Source: [Haemophilus] felis
GTDB lineage: Bacteria > Pseudomonadota > Gammaproteobacteria > Enterobacterales > Pasteurellaceae
Length of the DNA stretch: 34,586 bases
Assembly (NCBI GenBank): GCA_002015125.1
Contig: MUYB01000060.1
Span: 1-34,586, forward strand
Direction: 5' to 3'
Shown: positions 8,043 through 16,061 of the stretch, in pieces
How the letters are laid out: every line of letters begins with the position of its first letter
Numbering within the stretch: the first letter of the stretch is position 1
Position numbers and translations under genes: made by a program
The notes under the pieces: model-generated
The model's input: only the letters and a program-made list of their open reading frames with translations
What the model was told of the DNA's origin: nothing
Database searches by the model: none

Positions 8043-8624
8043 ATGAAAAAAGGGTTAGCAGTATTACTTGTGGTAATTGTGGCTGGATTCACTTTAATGA
8101 GCGGTTATAACGGCTTAGTGAAGGCGGAAGAAGAAATCAATTCCGTATGGGCAAATGTAGAATCTTCTTATCAACGTCGTGCAGATCTGATTCCTAACTT
8201 AGTGAATACGGTGAAAGGTCAGGCAGATTTTGAAAAATCCACCTTAACTCAAGTAGTTGAAGCTCGTGCAAAAGCAACGCAAACTAAAATCGATCCAAGC
8301 AATTTATCCGAAGAACAACTTACCCAGTTCCAACAAAACCAAAATGCGGTGGGTTCTGCGTTATCTCGCTTATTAGTTACGGTGGAACAATATCCTGCCT
8401 TGCGTGCTAATGAAGGTTTTATAAATTTACAAGCACAACTTGAAGGTACAGAAAATCGTATTAATGTTGCGCGTAATAAATTTAACGATGCTGCGCGTTT
8501 ATATAACCAAAAAGTGCGTCAATTCCCGACGAAATTAGTGGCGATGATTTTCGGCTTTAATGAAAAACCGTATTTCAAATCTGCCGAAGGGGCTGAAAAA
8601 GCGCCTGTGGTCAATTTTAACTAG
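8043..8624 (+). CDS. lemA: LemA family protein
   Basis: This 193-residue protein has one N-terminal membrane segment (residues 4-21, GLAVLLVVIVAGFTLMSG) followed by the helical LemA domain: NGLVKAEEEINSVWANVESSYQRRADLIPNLVNTVKG is highly typical, and YPALRANEGFINLQAQLEGTENRINVARNKFNDAARLYN completes it. LemA proteins are membrane-anchored helical bundles of uncertain function. They are very often encoded next to TPM-domain proteins with glycine-rich tails, exactly as here. The start follows an AAGGAA site. The next gene begins 13 bases after its stop. A promoter of its own is not obvious, so some transcription may come from readthrough of ompA. Confidence 0.92.
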   Translation: MKKGLAVLLVVIVAGFTLMSGYNGLVKAEEEINSVWANVESSYQRRADLIPNLVNTVKGQADFEKSTLTQVVEARAKATQTKIDPSNLSEEQLTQFQQNQNAVGSALSRLLVTVEQYPALRANEGFINLQAQLEGTENRINVARNKFNDAARLYNQKVRQFPTKLVAMIFGFNEKPYFKSAEGAEKAPVVNFN

Positions 8625-8637
8625 GTGAGCCAAACCT

Positions 8638-9087
8638 ATGGGGCTATTTTCCAAAATTCCAATTGACAAAAAACAGGTTGAACAAGCCATTGCGCAACTA
8701 GAGCAGCAAACTTCGGCAGAACTACGGGTTTATGTAGAAAACAAAATGCCTAAAAACGCCCAGCATTGCGCAGGCATTGAGCGTGCTTGGCAGTTGTTTG
8801 ACGAACTTGATATGCACAACACCCAACAACGCAACGGCGTGTTGATTTACGTGGGATTTAAACAACATCAATGTGCCATTGTGGGTGATGTAGGTATTCA
8901 TCAATATGTTGGTGATCATTTTTGGCAACAACAATGTGAGTTAATGATTTCTCATTTCCGTCAAAAAAATTACACCGAAGGCATTACAGTTGCGATTGGA
9001 AATATTAGCGCGGAGCTTACACGTCATTTTCCTATTCAACCAAATGATCAAAATGAACTGGATAACGAGGTGATTATCAATGACTAA
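8638..9087 (+). CDS. TPM-domain protein, cytosolic type
   Basis: The 149 residues form a TPM domain (PF04536, also called DUF477) without a signal peptide or membrane segment. Recognisable parts are the opening helix (KKQVEQAIAQLEQQTSAELRVYVE), the strand RNGVLIYVGFKQHQCAIVGDVGI, and FRQKNYTEGITVAIGNI. TPM domains occur in thylakoid repair protein TLP18.3 and in bacterial LemA-linked proteins. A phosphatase activity was described for the plant protein, but none can be read here. It overlaps the next gene by 8 bases, and that gene encodes a second, secreted TPM protein, suggesting a complex across or along the membrane with LemA. Function is unknown. Confidence 0.87.
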   Translation: MGLFSKIPIDKKQVEQAIAQLEQQTSAELRVYVENKMPKNAQHCAGIERAWQLFDELDMHNTQQRNGVLIYVGFKQHQCAIVGDVGIHQYVGDHFWQQQCELMISHFRQKNYTEGITVAIGNISAELTRHFPIQPNDQNELDNEVIIND

Positions 9088-9862
9088 ATGGTTAAAAAGT
9101 GCGGTGTTTTTACTCAGTTTTTTCTGTATCACCCAGCTTTGGGCGGCAACTTTTCCACCTGCGCCCACACCATTTCGCTATGTGAATGATTACACCAACA
9201 CATTATCTGCCAATGAAAAAGCTTTTCTTGAACAGAAGTTGCAAGCTTATGGTAAGGAAACCAGTTCACAAATTGCAGTTGTAATTATCCCTAGCACGGA
9301 AGAATATGATATTGCGCAATATGCTTTTGAACTGGGGGATAAATGGGGCATTGGACGAAAACAACTGAATAATGGCGTGTTAATGCTTATTGCCAAACAA
9401 GATCGCAAAATGTTCATCGCTGTAGGACAAGGGCTAGAGGGCGTCTTACCCGATGCATTTTTATCGCAACTTATTCGCCAACAAATTACACCACAATTTA
9501 AACAAGGCAATTATGCTGAAGGGATTAGTCAAGGATTAGATTATTTGATCGCCGCTAGCAAGGGAGAATTTGATCCAAACAGCCAACCTGAAGAAGACTG
9601 GGAACGCTTTTTGCCTCTCGTGATGATCGCCCTGTTTATTTTATTTGTCTTTATCGGCAATGGACGTGAAGTAGTGTACGTAGGCAACGGTGGCGCTAGT
9701 GGACGACGCTCATCCCATTATCGCAGCGGTGGTGGCTTCGGCGGCGGTAGTTTTGGTGGTGGCTCAGGTGGTGGCTTCGGCGGCGGTAGTTTGGGTGGTG
9801 GCTCAGGTGGTGGCTTCGGCGGCGGTAGTTTTGGCGGCGGTGGCGCTGGCGGAAGCTGGTAA
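9080..9862 (+). CDS. Secreted TPM-domain protein with Gly-rich tail (YgcG-like)
   Basis: This 260-residue protein starts with a signal peptide (KSAVFLLSFFCITQLWA, then ATFPPAP). The TPM domain follows at about 35-155 (YVNDYTNTLSANEKAFLEQKL, SQIAVVIIPSTE, WGIGRKQLNNGVLMLIAKQDRKMFIAVGQGLEGVLPDAF). A transmembrane helix lies near 174-193 (LPLVMIALFILFVFIGNG), and the tail is of Gly, Ser and Phe. The TPM domain would therefore sit outside the membrane and the glycine tail inside. The tail is built of a 13-residue repeat. It overlaps the preceding TPM gene by 8 bases, so translation is coupled. LemA plus TPM/YgcG pairs are a common unit of unknown function. A USS core lies at 9097-9105 in the signal-peptide region. 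Confidence 0.88.
   Translation: MTKWLKSAVFLLSFFCITQLWAATFPPAPTPFRYVNDYTNTLSANEKAFLEQKLQAYGKETSSQIAVVIIPSTEEYDIAQYAFELGDKWGIGRKQLNNGVLMLIAKQDRKMFIAVGQGLEGVLPDAFLSQLIRQQITPQFKQGNYAEGISQGLDYLIAASKGEFDPNSQPEEDWERFLPLVMIALFILFVFIGNGREVVYVGNGGASGRRSSHYRSGGGFGGGSFGGGSGGGFGGGSLGGGSGGGFGGGSFGGGGAGGSW
9097..9105 (+). repeat. DNA uptake sequence core (USS)
   Basis: Exact AAGTGCGGT, preceded by A-rich and followed by T-rich bases as in the extended consensus. It lies within the signal-peptide codons of the secreted TPM gene. Confidence 0.85.
9728..9840 (+). repeat. 39-bp tandem repeat coding for Gly-rich tail
   Basis: Nearly three copies of a 39-base unit start at 9728, 9767 and 9806. Each encodes GGGFGGGSFGGGS or a one-residue variant (Leu for Phe in copy 2). 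The period is a multiple of three, so copy-number change would lengthen or shorten the tail without a frameshift. High identity between copies suggests recent slippage or strong codon conservation. Confidence 0.9.
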
Positions 9863-9896
9863 AACCTGAATAGTTGATTATTTTAGTCAGATGATT

Positions 9897-9923
9897 TTGC
9901 AACGGTGGCGCCTGTGCTACAAT
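9897..9923 (+). promoter_or_regulatory. Predicted grxD promoter, extended -10
   Basis: TTGCAA (9897-9902) and TACAAT (9918-9923) with an upstream TG at 9915-9916 make an extended -10 promoter, although the spacer is a short 15 bases. AGCGCC follows immediately, a GC-rich discriminator. The -10 sits in the loop of the terminator hairpin at 9905-9937. Confidence 0.5.
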
Positions 9924-9937
9924 AGCGCCACTTTTTT
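9905..9937 (+). terminator. Terminator after the lemA/TPM operon
   Basis: GTGGCGC (9905-9911) pairs with GCGCCAC (9925-9931) over a 13-base loop and is followed by six T residues. It overlaps the predicted grxD promoter. Confidence 0.65.
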
Positions 9938-9953
9938 CATTACGAGGACAATT

Positions 9954-10280
9954 ATGGAAACCTTAGATAAAATCAAAAAACAAATTAGTGAAAACCCGAT
10001 TCTTATTTATATGAAAGGCTCGCCGAAATTCCCTTCTTGCGGTTTTTCTGCCCGAGCGGTTGAAGCTTTAATTAATTGCCAAGTGCCTTTTGGCTATGTG
10101 GATATTTTACAACACCCTGATATTCGTGCCGAACTCCCAGCTTACGCTAACTGGCCAACATTCCCTCAATTATGGGTAGAAGGCGAGCTTGTTGGTGGTT
10201 GCGATATTATGTTGGAGATGTTCCAACAAGGGGAATTACAAACCTTGTTAAAAGAGGTTGCAGAAAGACATCCTCAATAA
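9954..10280 (+). CDS. grxD: Monothiol glutaredoxin 4
   Basis: GrxD is a cytosolic CGFS-type glutaredoxin that binds a 2Fe-2S cluster between two monomers (or with BolA) and hands clusters to targets. The 108-residue protein has the active site at Cys29-Gly-Phe-Ser32 (MKGSPKFPSCGFSARAVEAL) and the glutathione-binding TFPQLWVEGELVGGCDIMLEM. The chosen ATG has an ACGAGGA site; an upstream in-frame ATG at 9891 would begin inside the preceding terminator and add 21 atypical residues. It has its own promoter and a terminator just downstream. In H. influenzae the homologue also lies close to ompA. Identity is firm. Confidence 0.95.
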   Translation: METLDKIKKQISENPILIYMKGSPKFPSCGFSARAVEALINCQVPFGYVDILQHPDIRAELPAYANWPTFPQLWVEGELVGGCDIMLEMFQQGELQTLLKEVAERHPQ

Positions 10281-10294
10281 ATTTTCTTTTTTCT

Positions 10295-10316
10295 AACCCG
10301 CTTTGAGCGGGTTTTC
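10295..10316 (+). terminator. grxD terminator
   Basis: AACCCGCT (10295-10302) and AGCGGGTT (10306-10313) form an 8-bp stem with a three-base loop and a following T-run. Confidence 0.9.
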
Positions 10317-10353
10317 ATTTTTGCTAAGAATATTTATAAAAATCAGGAAAGCT

Positions 10354-10806
10354 ATGTCCTTACAATTCAATTCAGTGGCGTTATTGCTCGTTGTTCTCAT
10401 TTTACTCGGTGTATTAAGCAACAACAGCTCTGTTACCATTTCAGCGGCGGTGTTGCTGTTAATGCAACAAACATTTTTGGCGAAATATATTCCCTTTATG
10501 GAAAAAAATGGCTTAGCCATTGGGATTATTATTTTAACCATTGGCGTACTGAGCCCTATTGTGTCTGGCAAGATTCAACTGCCCAGTTTGGCGGTTTTCG
10601 TGAATTGGAAAATGTGGGTGGCGGTGTTTGTCGGCGTGCTGGTGGCGTGGTTGGGCGGTCGTGGCGTTAGCCTAATGGGGGCGCAACCTGTGTTGTTAAC
10701 GGGATTGCTCATTGGCACCATTTTGGGCGTGGCTTTTTTAGGGGGGATTCCCGTTGGACCACTTATCGCCGCTGGTATTTTGTCGTTGTTTATTGGTAAA
10801 TCTTAG
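10354..10806 (+). CDS. DUF441 (YeaL-type) inner membrane protein
   Basis: This 150-residue protein belongs to the DUF441 family (E. coli YeaL). Four to five hydrophobic helices are visible: [57 protein letters not shown] and [32 protein letters not shown]. The conserved glycine-rich end [12 protein letters not shown] is typical. The start at 10354 follows CAGGAAA; the frame stays open upstream into the grxD terminator, which cannot be coding. No biochemical role is known for the family. It is followed 11 bases later by hrpA and probably shares its transcript. The stretch is richer in G and C than the LPS-type genes downstream. Confidence 0.88.
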   Translation: MSLQFNSVALLLVVLILLGVLSNNSSVTISAAVLLLMQQTFLAKYIPFMEKNGLAIGIIILTIGVLSPIVSGKIQLPSLAVFVNWKMWVAVFVGVLVAWLGGRGVSLMGAQPVLLTGLLIGTILGVAFLGGIPVGPLIAAGILSLFIGKS

Positions 10807-10817
10807 GTAGGAAATCA

Positions 10818-13800
10818 ATGAAAAAGCCTGTGAGAAAAATCCAGTTTAGTCCTGTGCAACAGACACTATTGAGGGCGCTTGATGAAGTGATGCTTATAGA
10901 TCATCGCCGACTTTTTGCACGCATTAAGGGAATGACGAATATTAAATCGCCCGAGGCGCAAGAGGCGGTGGCAGCGGAAATTCAAGCACAAATCCAATTA
11001 GCAAAAGCACGTTTAGAACAGCGTAAAAGTGCGGTCAAAACCATTGAATTTCCTGAAAACTTACCCGTAAGCCAACGCAAAGCGGAAATTCAAGCCTTGA
11101 TTTCACAACATCAAGTGGTGGTAATTGCTGGGGAAACCGGCTCGGGGAAAACCACCCAATTGCCTAAAATGTGCTTGGAATTAGGCTTAGGCACGAAAGG
11201 TTTTATTGGACATACTCAACCTCGCCGTATTGCCGCACGTTCCGTTGCCACACGAATTGCGGAAGAGCTGAAAACGGAACTGGGCGATTTGGTGGGCTAT
11301 AAAGTGCGTTTTAACGATCAAATCAGTGAAAATACCCTTGTTAAATTAATGACAGACGGGATTTTATTGGCGGAAATTCAGCACGATCCTTTCCTGAATC
11401 AATACGATACCTTAATTATTGATGAAGCCCACGAGCGCAGTTTAAACAATGATTTTATTTTAGGTTACCTCAAACAGTTGTTGCCAAAACGCCCTGACTT
11501 AAAGGTGATCATTACCTCAGCCACCATTGATGTAGAGCGTTTTTCCAAGCATTTTAACAACGCCCCGATTATTGAAGTGTCAGGCAGAACCTATCCTGTT
11601 GAAGTGCGTTATCGCCCGATTATCGAAGAAGATGATCAGGATCAGCTGCAAGGTATTTTAAATGCGGTAGATGAATTGCAGGCGGAAGGGCGTGGCGATA
11701 TTTTGATCTTTCTGAATGGTGAGCGTGAAATTCGTGATACCGCCGAGGCATTACAAAAACAAGATTTAAAACACACGGAAATTTTACCGCTCTTTGCCCG
11801 TTTATCTGCACAAGAACAGAATAAAATTTTTCATCCTTCAGGTTTAAATCGTATTGTGCTTGCTACCAACGTAGCAGAAACCTCTTTAACCGTCCCAGGC
11901 ATTAAATATGTGATTGATCCGGGGACAGCCAGAATTTCTCGTTATAGTTATCGCACGAAAGTACAACGTTTGCCCATTGAACCTATTTCACAAGCCTCAG
12001 CTAATCAGCGGAAAGGGCGTTGTGGTCGGGTGAGCGAAGGGATTTGTATTCGCCTGTATTCAGAAGAGGATTTCAATAACCGCCCTGAATTTACCGATCC
12101 TGAAATTTTGCGAACCAATCTTGCCTCCGTTATTTTACAGATGACCGCACTGGGCTTGGATGACATTGATGCGTTCCCCTTTGTGGATGCACCCGATAAA
12201 CGCAACATTCAAGACGGTATCAAACTGTTAGAAGAATTAGAAGCGTTCCAGTTTGTTAAAACCAAATTCGGTGAAAAACGGCAATTAACCCAAACGGGCA
12301 GACAATTGGCACAATTGCCAGTGGATCCTCGTTTAGCCAAAATGTTGCTGACCGCCGTGAAATATAACTGCTTGCACGAAGTGATGATTATTGTGTCGGC
12401 GTTATCCATTCAAGATCCTCGTGAACGACCGCAAGAAAAACAACAATCCGCCGATGATAAACATCGCCGTTTTGCCGATAAAAAATCTGATTTTTTAGCC
12501 TTTGTTAATTTATGGCAATTTATCCAAACGCAACAAAAAGACTTATCGAAAAACCAATTTCGCCGTTTATGCCAAAAGGATTATCTGAATTATTTACGCA
12601 TTCGTGAATGGCAAGATATTTATCATCAAATTCGTTTAACCGTGCGAGAAATGGGCTTACCGATTAATTCACAACCTGCGGAATATGCACAAATTCATAC
12701 CGCACTTTTAAGCGGCTTGCTGTCTCACATTGGGATGAAAGAAGCTGAAAAGAGCCAATATTTAGGTGCACGCAATGCCCATTTTGCTATTTTCCCGAAT
12801 TCTGTTCTGTTTAAAAAGCAACCAAAATGGGTGATGGCGGCAGAATTGGTGGAAACCTCCAAGCTTTGGGGGCGAATGTTGGCAGATATTGAGGCAGAAT
12901 GGATTGAGCCACTGGCAACCCATTTAGTCAAAAAATCTTATGCAGAACCTCGTTGGTCAAAATCCAAAGGGGCAGTGCTAGCGGATGAAAAAGTCAGCCT
13001 CTATGGTGTGCCCATTGTGACAAATCGCCCCGTGAATTATGGATCTATCGATCCGCAAATTAGCCGTGAAATTTTTATTCAATCGGCGTTAGTGGAAGGG
13101 GATTGGTTCACGAAGCATTCGTTTTTTCACCAAAATCGTAAGTTAATCAAAGAGATCGAAGATTTAGAACATAAAAGCCGCCGCCGTGATATTTTGGTGG
13201 ATGAACGCACCTTATTTGATTTTTACGATCAACGAATTGGCACGGAGGTGGTGTCGCAACGCCATTTTGATAGCTGGTGGAAAAAAGCCAGTCAACAAGA
13301 TCCTGAATTGCTCAATTTTGAAAAAGCCTTTTTAACTAAAGACAATGCAGAGCAAGTCAGTGAACTGGATTTCCCTAATTTCTGGCATCAGGGCAATTTA
13401 AAATTCAAACTCACCTATCAATTTGAGCCGGGAACGGAAGCCGATGGCGTTACCGTGCATATTCCCTTGCCCTTATTAAATCAAGTGGAGATGACAGGCT
13501 TTGATTGGCAAATTCCGGGATTGCGTAAAGAATTAATTATTGCCTTGATTAAATCTTTACCCAAATCTTTACGCCGAAATTTCGTGCCCGCCCCCAATTA
13601 TGCCGAGGCGTTTTTAGGGCGAGTAAAACCCTTTGAAAAGCCTTTGTTAGAAAGTTTGATTTATGAACTTCGCCGTATGACAGGCGTCAGCGTTGAGCCT
13701 GAAAGTTGGCAATTGGATCAGCTACCTAGCCATTTAAAAATGACTTTCCGAGTGGTTGATGATAAAGGCAAAAAAATAGCAGAATCCATGGATTTAGACA

Positions 13801-14729
13801 GCCTGAAATTCCAACTTAAAGATCAGGTGCAAGAAAGTATTGCGGCGGTGGCAGACGATGGCATAGAACAAAGTGGTATTCACCTTTGGAACTTCGACAG
13901 TTTGCCACAGTGCTATGAACAGAAAAAACGTGGATTCACCGTTAAAGCCTTTCCTGCCATTGTGGATGAAAAAGATGCCGTTGGCATTAAACTCTTTGAA
14001 ACGGAATTTGAGCAACAAGTGGCAATGCAACAAGGCTTACGCCGTTTATTGTTACTGAATGTGCCTTCACCCATTAAATATCTGCACGAAAAGCTCCCAA
14101 ATAAATCAAAACTCGGTTTGTATTTCACCCCATTTGGGCGAGTGTTAGAACTGATTGATGACTGTATCGCTTGTGCGGTGGATAAACTGATCGGCGATTT
14201 TGGTGGATTGGTTTGGAACGAAGCGGATTTCGATAAACTGCGTGATTTTATTCGTGAAAACCTCAATGAAACCACGGTGGACATTGCCAAACAAGTAGAG
14301 CAGATTTTGACCTTAACTTACGAGTTAAACAAACGCTTAAAAGGCAAAATGGATTTCACCATGGCATTTGCCCTGTCTGATATTAAAGTGCAATTGAGTG
14401 GTTTGATTTATCCCGGCTTTGTGCAAAAAACAGGGTATGCTCGCTTAAATGATGTGCAACGTTATCTCACCGCCATTGATAAACGTCTTGATAAATTGTT
14501 GCAAGATGTCAATCGTGATCGGGCGGCAATGTTGCGCGTGGAACAAGTGAGCCAAGCCTATCAACAGCTACTGGCAAAACTCCCCAAATCCAAACCGCAC
14601 TCTGATGAGGTGAAAGAAATTCCTTATATGATCGAGGAATTGCGAGTGAGTTTATTTGCCCAACAACTGGGCACAAAATACCCTATTTCCGACAAACGGA
14701 TTTTGAATGTGATTAAAGACTTTGGATAA
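10818..14729 (+). CDS. hrpA: ATP-dependent RNA helicase HrpA
   Basis: HrpA is a DEAH-box RNA helicase; the E. coli enzyme is about 1300 residues and resolves stalled or collided ribosomes and processes certain mRNAs. The 1303-residue product carries Walker A GETGSGKT at 105-112, DEAH at 202-205, SAT at 234-236, NVAETSLTVPGIKYVIDPG near 351-369, and motif VI QRKGRCGRV at 397-405. The helicase-associated domain and OB fold follow, then the long HrpA-specific C-terminal region (DUF3418) from about residue 650 to the end (for example FEPGTEADGVTVHIPLPLLNQV). It begins 11 bases after the DUF441 gene. Two USS cores lie within it. Intact and full-length. Confidence 0.96.
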   Translation: MKKPVRKIQFSPVQQTLLRALDEVMLIDHRRLFARIKGMTNIKSPEAQEAVAAEIQAQIQLAKARLEQRKSAVKTIEFPENLPVSQRKAEIQALISQHQVVVIAGETGSGKTTQLPKMCLELGLGTKGFIGHTQPRRIAARSVATRIAEELKTELGDLVGYKVRFNDQISENTLVKLMTDGILLAEIQHDPFLNQYDTLIIDEAHERSLNNDFILGYLKQLLPKRPDLKVIITSATIDVERFSKHFNNAPIIEVSGRTYPVEVRYRPIIEEDDQDQLQGILNAVDELQAEGRGDILIFLNGEREIRDTAEALQKQDLKHTEILPLFARLSAQEQNKIFHPSGLNRIVLATNVAETSLTVPGIKYVIDPGTARISRYSYRTKVQRLPIEPISQASANQRKGRCGRVSEGICIRLYSEEDFNNRPEFTDPEILRTNLASVILQMTALGLDDIDAFPFVDAPDKRNIQDGIKLLEELEAFQFVKTKFGEKRQLTQTGRQLAQLPVDPRLAKMLLTAVKYNCLHEVMIIVSALSIQDPRERPQEKQQSADDKHRRFADKKSDFLAFVNLWQFIQTQQKDLSKNQFRRLCQKDYLNYLRIREWQDIYHQIRLTVREMGLPINSQPAEYAQIHTALLSGLLSHIGMKEAEKSQYLGARNAHFAIFPNSVLFKKQPKWVMAAELVETSKLWGRMLADIEAEWIEPLATHLVKKSYAEPRWSKSKGAVLADEKVSLYGVPIVTNRPVNYGSIDPQISREIFIQSALVEGDWFTKHSFFHQNRKLIKEIEDLEHKSRRRDILVDERTLFDFYDQRIGTEVVSQRHFDSWWKKASQQDPELLNFEKAFLTKDNAEQVSELDFPNFWHQGNLKFKLTYQFEPGTEADGVTVHIPLPLLNQVEMTGFDWQIPGLRKELIIALIKSLPKSLRRNFVPAPNYAEAFLGRVKPFEKPLLESLIYELRRMTGVSVEPESWQLDQLPSHLKMTFRVVDDKGKKIAESMDLDSLKFQLKDQVQESIAAVADDGIEQSGIHLWNFDSLPQCYEQKKRGFTVKAFPAIVDEKDAVGIKLFETEFEQQVAMQQGLRRLLLLNVPSPIKYLHEKLPNKSKLGLYFTPFGRVLELIDDCIACAVDKLIGDFGGLVWNEADFDKLRDFIRENLNETTVDIAKQVEQILTLTYELNKRLKGKMDFTMAFALSDIKVQLSGLIYPGFVQKTGYARLNDVQRYLTAIDKRLDKLLQDVNRDRAAMLRVEQVSQAYQQLLAKLPKSKPHSDEVKEIPYMIEELRVSLFAQQLGTKYPISDKRILNVIKDFG
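11027..11035 (+). repeat. DNA uptake sequence core (USS)
   Basis: Exact AAGTGCGGT near the 5' end of hrpA, encoding part of the linker before the helicase core. Confidence 0.85.
12699..12707 (-). repeat. DNA uptake sequence core (USS)
   Basis: ACCGCACTT on the plus strand (minus-strand USS) within hrpA, in the region coding for TALLSGLLSHIG. Confidence 0.85.
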
Positions 14730-14751
14730 GCGCATGGGGTTTCGCTTATCC
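14724..14751. terminator. Hairpin between convergent hrpA and ispA
   Basis: GGATAAGCG (14724-14732) pairs with CGCTTATCC (14743-14751); the hrpA stop codon lies in the left arm. No clear T-run follows on either strand, so it may be a weak terminator or only an mRNA 3'-end stem. Confidence 0.5.
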
Positions 14752-14758
14752 AATGAGA

Positions 14759-15646
14759 TTAGCTTTTTCTATTGACTACAAATTCTGCGATTGCTTGTAA
14801 GGCTTGGCTTTCAAAAGGAATATGCTCTAGCGCTACCAACGCACTTTGATACAGCTCTTGAGCTTTTTGTTTGGCGCCAGCGAGACCTAATAATTTCGGG
14901 TAAGTGCTTTTGTCGGCGTTGAGATCGGCGCCGACGGTTTTGCCAAGCACGTCGCTTTCGCCTTCAATGTCTAAAATATCATCTTGCACTTGGAATGCCA
15001 GTCCGATGGCGCCAGCGTAGGCTTGTAGTTGTGCTGCTAAAGTGGTGTCGCCAAAGTGCGGTGAGCAAATTAAGCCAAATTCGAGCGCTACTGCAAGCAA
15101 AGCACCGGTTTTGTTGCGGTGAATAGTTTCCAATTCCGTGAGGCTGATTTGTTTGTGTTCGGAAATCAAATCTAAACTTTGCCCTAAGCACATGCCTTGA
15201 TAGCCCGCGGCACGACTGAGGGCGGCGACTAAAGCTAATTTTTGTTCAGTGGATAAGTGCGGTGCGTCGGTGAGTAATTCAAAGGCAAAGGCTTGCAAGG
15301 CGTCGCCGGCTAAAATGGCTGTGGCTTCGTCGAACGCAATGTGGCAAGTGGGTTGCCCACGACGTAGTGCATCGTTATCCATGGCAGGCAAGTCATCGTG
15401 GATTAAAGAATAGGAGTGAACCGCTTCTAGCGCCGCTGCAGCGTAATCAAGGGCGTCGAGATTTGCGCCGAGCATTTTGCCTGTGGCATAGACCAAAAAC
15501 GGGCGAATACGTTTACCGCCGAGCAATAAGGCGTAGCGCATTGCCTCAGCCAAGGGCGAGGGCGTTGTGTCGGTGGCTAATTTTTCAGCGAGAAAATGGT
15601 TGATGCGTTGTTGGGTTTGGTGAAGATCGTCGGCGAAATTGTACAT
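14759..15646 (-). CDS. ispA: Farnesyl diphosphate synthase (polyprenyl synthetase)
   Basis: IspA condenses dimethylallyl and isopentenyl diphosphates to geranyl and farnesyl diphosphate in the cytosol, feeding ubiquinone, menaquinone and undecaprenyl phosphate. The 295 residues contain GGKRIRP (43-49), the first aspartate-rich motif DDLPAMD (84-90) and the second DDILD (222-226). Length equals the family norm (E. coli 299). It follows xseB by 17 bases, the usual xseB-ispA order, with an AGGAG-type site before ATG. In E. coli dxs comes next, but here the downstream neighbour is convergent hrpA, so dxs has been separated. Two USS cores lie inside. The gene is more G+C-rich than its neighbours. 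Confidence 0.95.
   Translation of the reverse strand: MYNFADDLHQTQQRINHFLAEKLATDTTPSPLAEAMRYALLLGGKRIRPFLVYATGKMLGANLDALDYAAAALEAVHSYSLIHDDLPAMDNDALRRGQPTCHIAFDEATAILAGDALQAFAFELLTDAPHLSTEQKLALVAALSRAAGYQGMCLGQSLDLISEHKQISLTELETIHRNKTGALLAVALEFGLICSPHFGDTTLAAQLQAYAGAIGLAFQVQDDILDIEGESDVLGKTVGADLNADKSTYPKLLGLAGAKQKAQELYQSALVALEHIPFESQALQAIAEFVVNRKS
15054..15062 (+). repeat. DNA uptake sequence core (USS)
   Basis: Exact AAGTGCGGT inside ispA, antisense to its coding strand; one of two about 200 bases apart. Confidence 0.85.
15255..15263 (+). repeat. DNA uptake sequence core (USS)
   Basis: Exact AAGTGCGGT inside ispA, same orientation as the copy at 15054-15062. Confidence 0.85.
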
Positions 15647-15663
15647 ATTAAAATCTCCTTTAT

Positions 15664-15921
15664 TTATATTTCGCTATCTTCTTTTTGATAATCGTTGAGA
15701 GGGGCAATGTCATTTTTTTGTAACAAAATTTGAATGCGTTGTTCCGCATTTTGTAAACGAATCTGACCAAAATGGGCAAGTTTTATACCTTGTTCAAAAT
15801 TTTTAAGCGCTTCTTCTAAAGGTAAATCACCGTTTTCTAAACGAGAAACAATTTGTTCCAGTTGCTCTAGTGTGCTTTCAAAATCTAATTCTTGTTCGTT
15901 ATTTGTACTTTTTCTAGCCAT
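15664..15921 (-). CDS. xseB: Exodeoxyribonuclease VII small subunit
   Basis: XseB is the small helical subunit of exonuclease VII, which with XseA degrades single-stranded DNA from both ends. The 85 residues show the typical pattern [36 protein letters not shown], a two-helix coiled hairpin, and [13 protein letters not shown]. The N-terminal [11 protein letters not shown] and C-terminal acidic tail are variable in the family. It is the first gene of the xseB-ispA pair; the large subunit is not in this window. The 140-base gap upstream is shared with divergent thiI. Confidence 0.93.
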   Translation of the reverse strand: MARKSTNNEQELDFESTLEQLEQIVSRLENGDLPLEEALKNFEQGIKLAHFGQIRLQNAEQRIQILLQKNDIAPLNDYQKEDSEI

Positions 15922-16018
15922 GATTTTTCCTTTAATCTGAGAAAATAAAGATGATGTATTGTACTTTACTTCTTGGTGTTTTGTTAGTCGTAACCATGCA
16001 ATCTTATTCAGAATGAGC

Positions 16019-16029
16019 TAAAATAGCGC
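16019..16029 (+). promoter_or_regulatory. Predicted thiI -10 element with GC discriminator
   Basis: TAAAAT (16019-16024) is followed directly by AGCGC, the same layout as upstream of grxD, greA and yoaA. No strong -35 is seen. The thiI start is about 40 bases downstream. Confidence 0.4.
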
Positions 16030-16061
16030 CTTTATTTTGCCTCTTAAGTGAAAGAATTATT

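Noticed and set aside
9696..9902. Minus-strand frame of 68 codons opposite the Gly-rich tail
   Set aside because: It is the complement of the 39-bp repeat and has His/Arg-rich low-complexity content with no family resemblance.
14173..14181. Further uptake sequences (TTGTGCGGT in hrpA, AAGTGCGAT near 28430)
   Set aside because: Each differs from the AAGTGCGGT core by one or more bases, so they were not counted.
13913..14290. 125-codon minus-strand frame inside hrpA
   Set aside because: Antisense to a conserved, uninterrupted helicase gene; its residues resemble no family.
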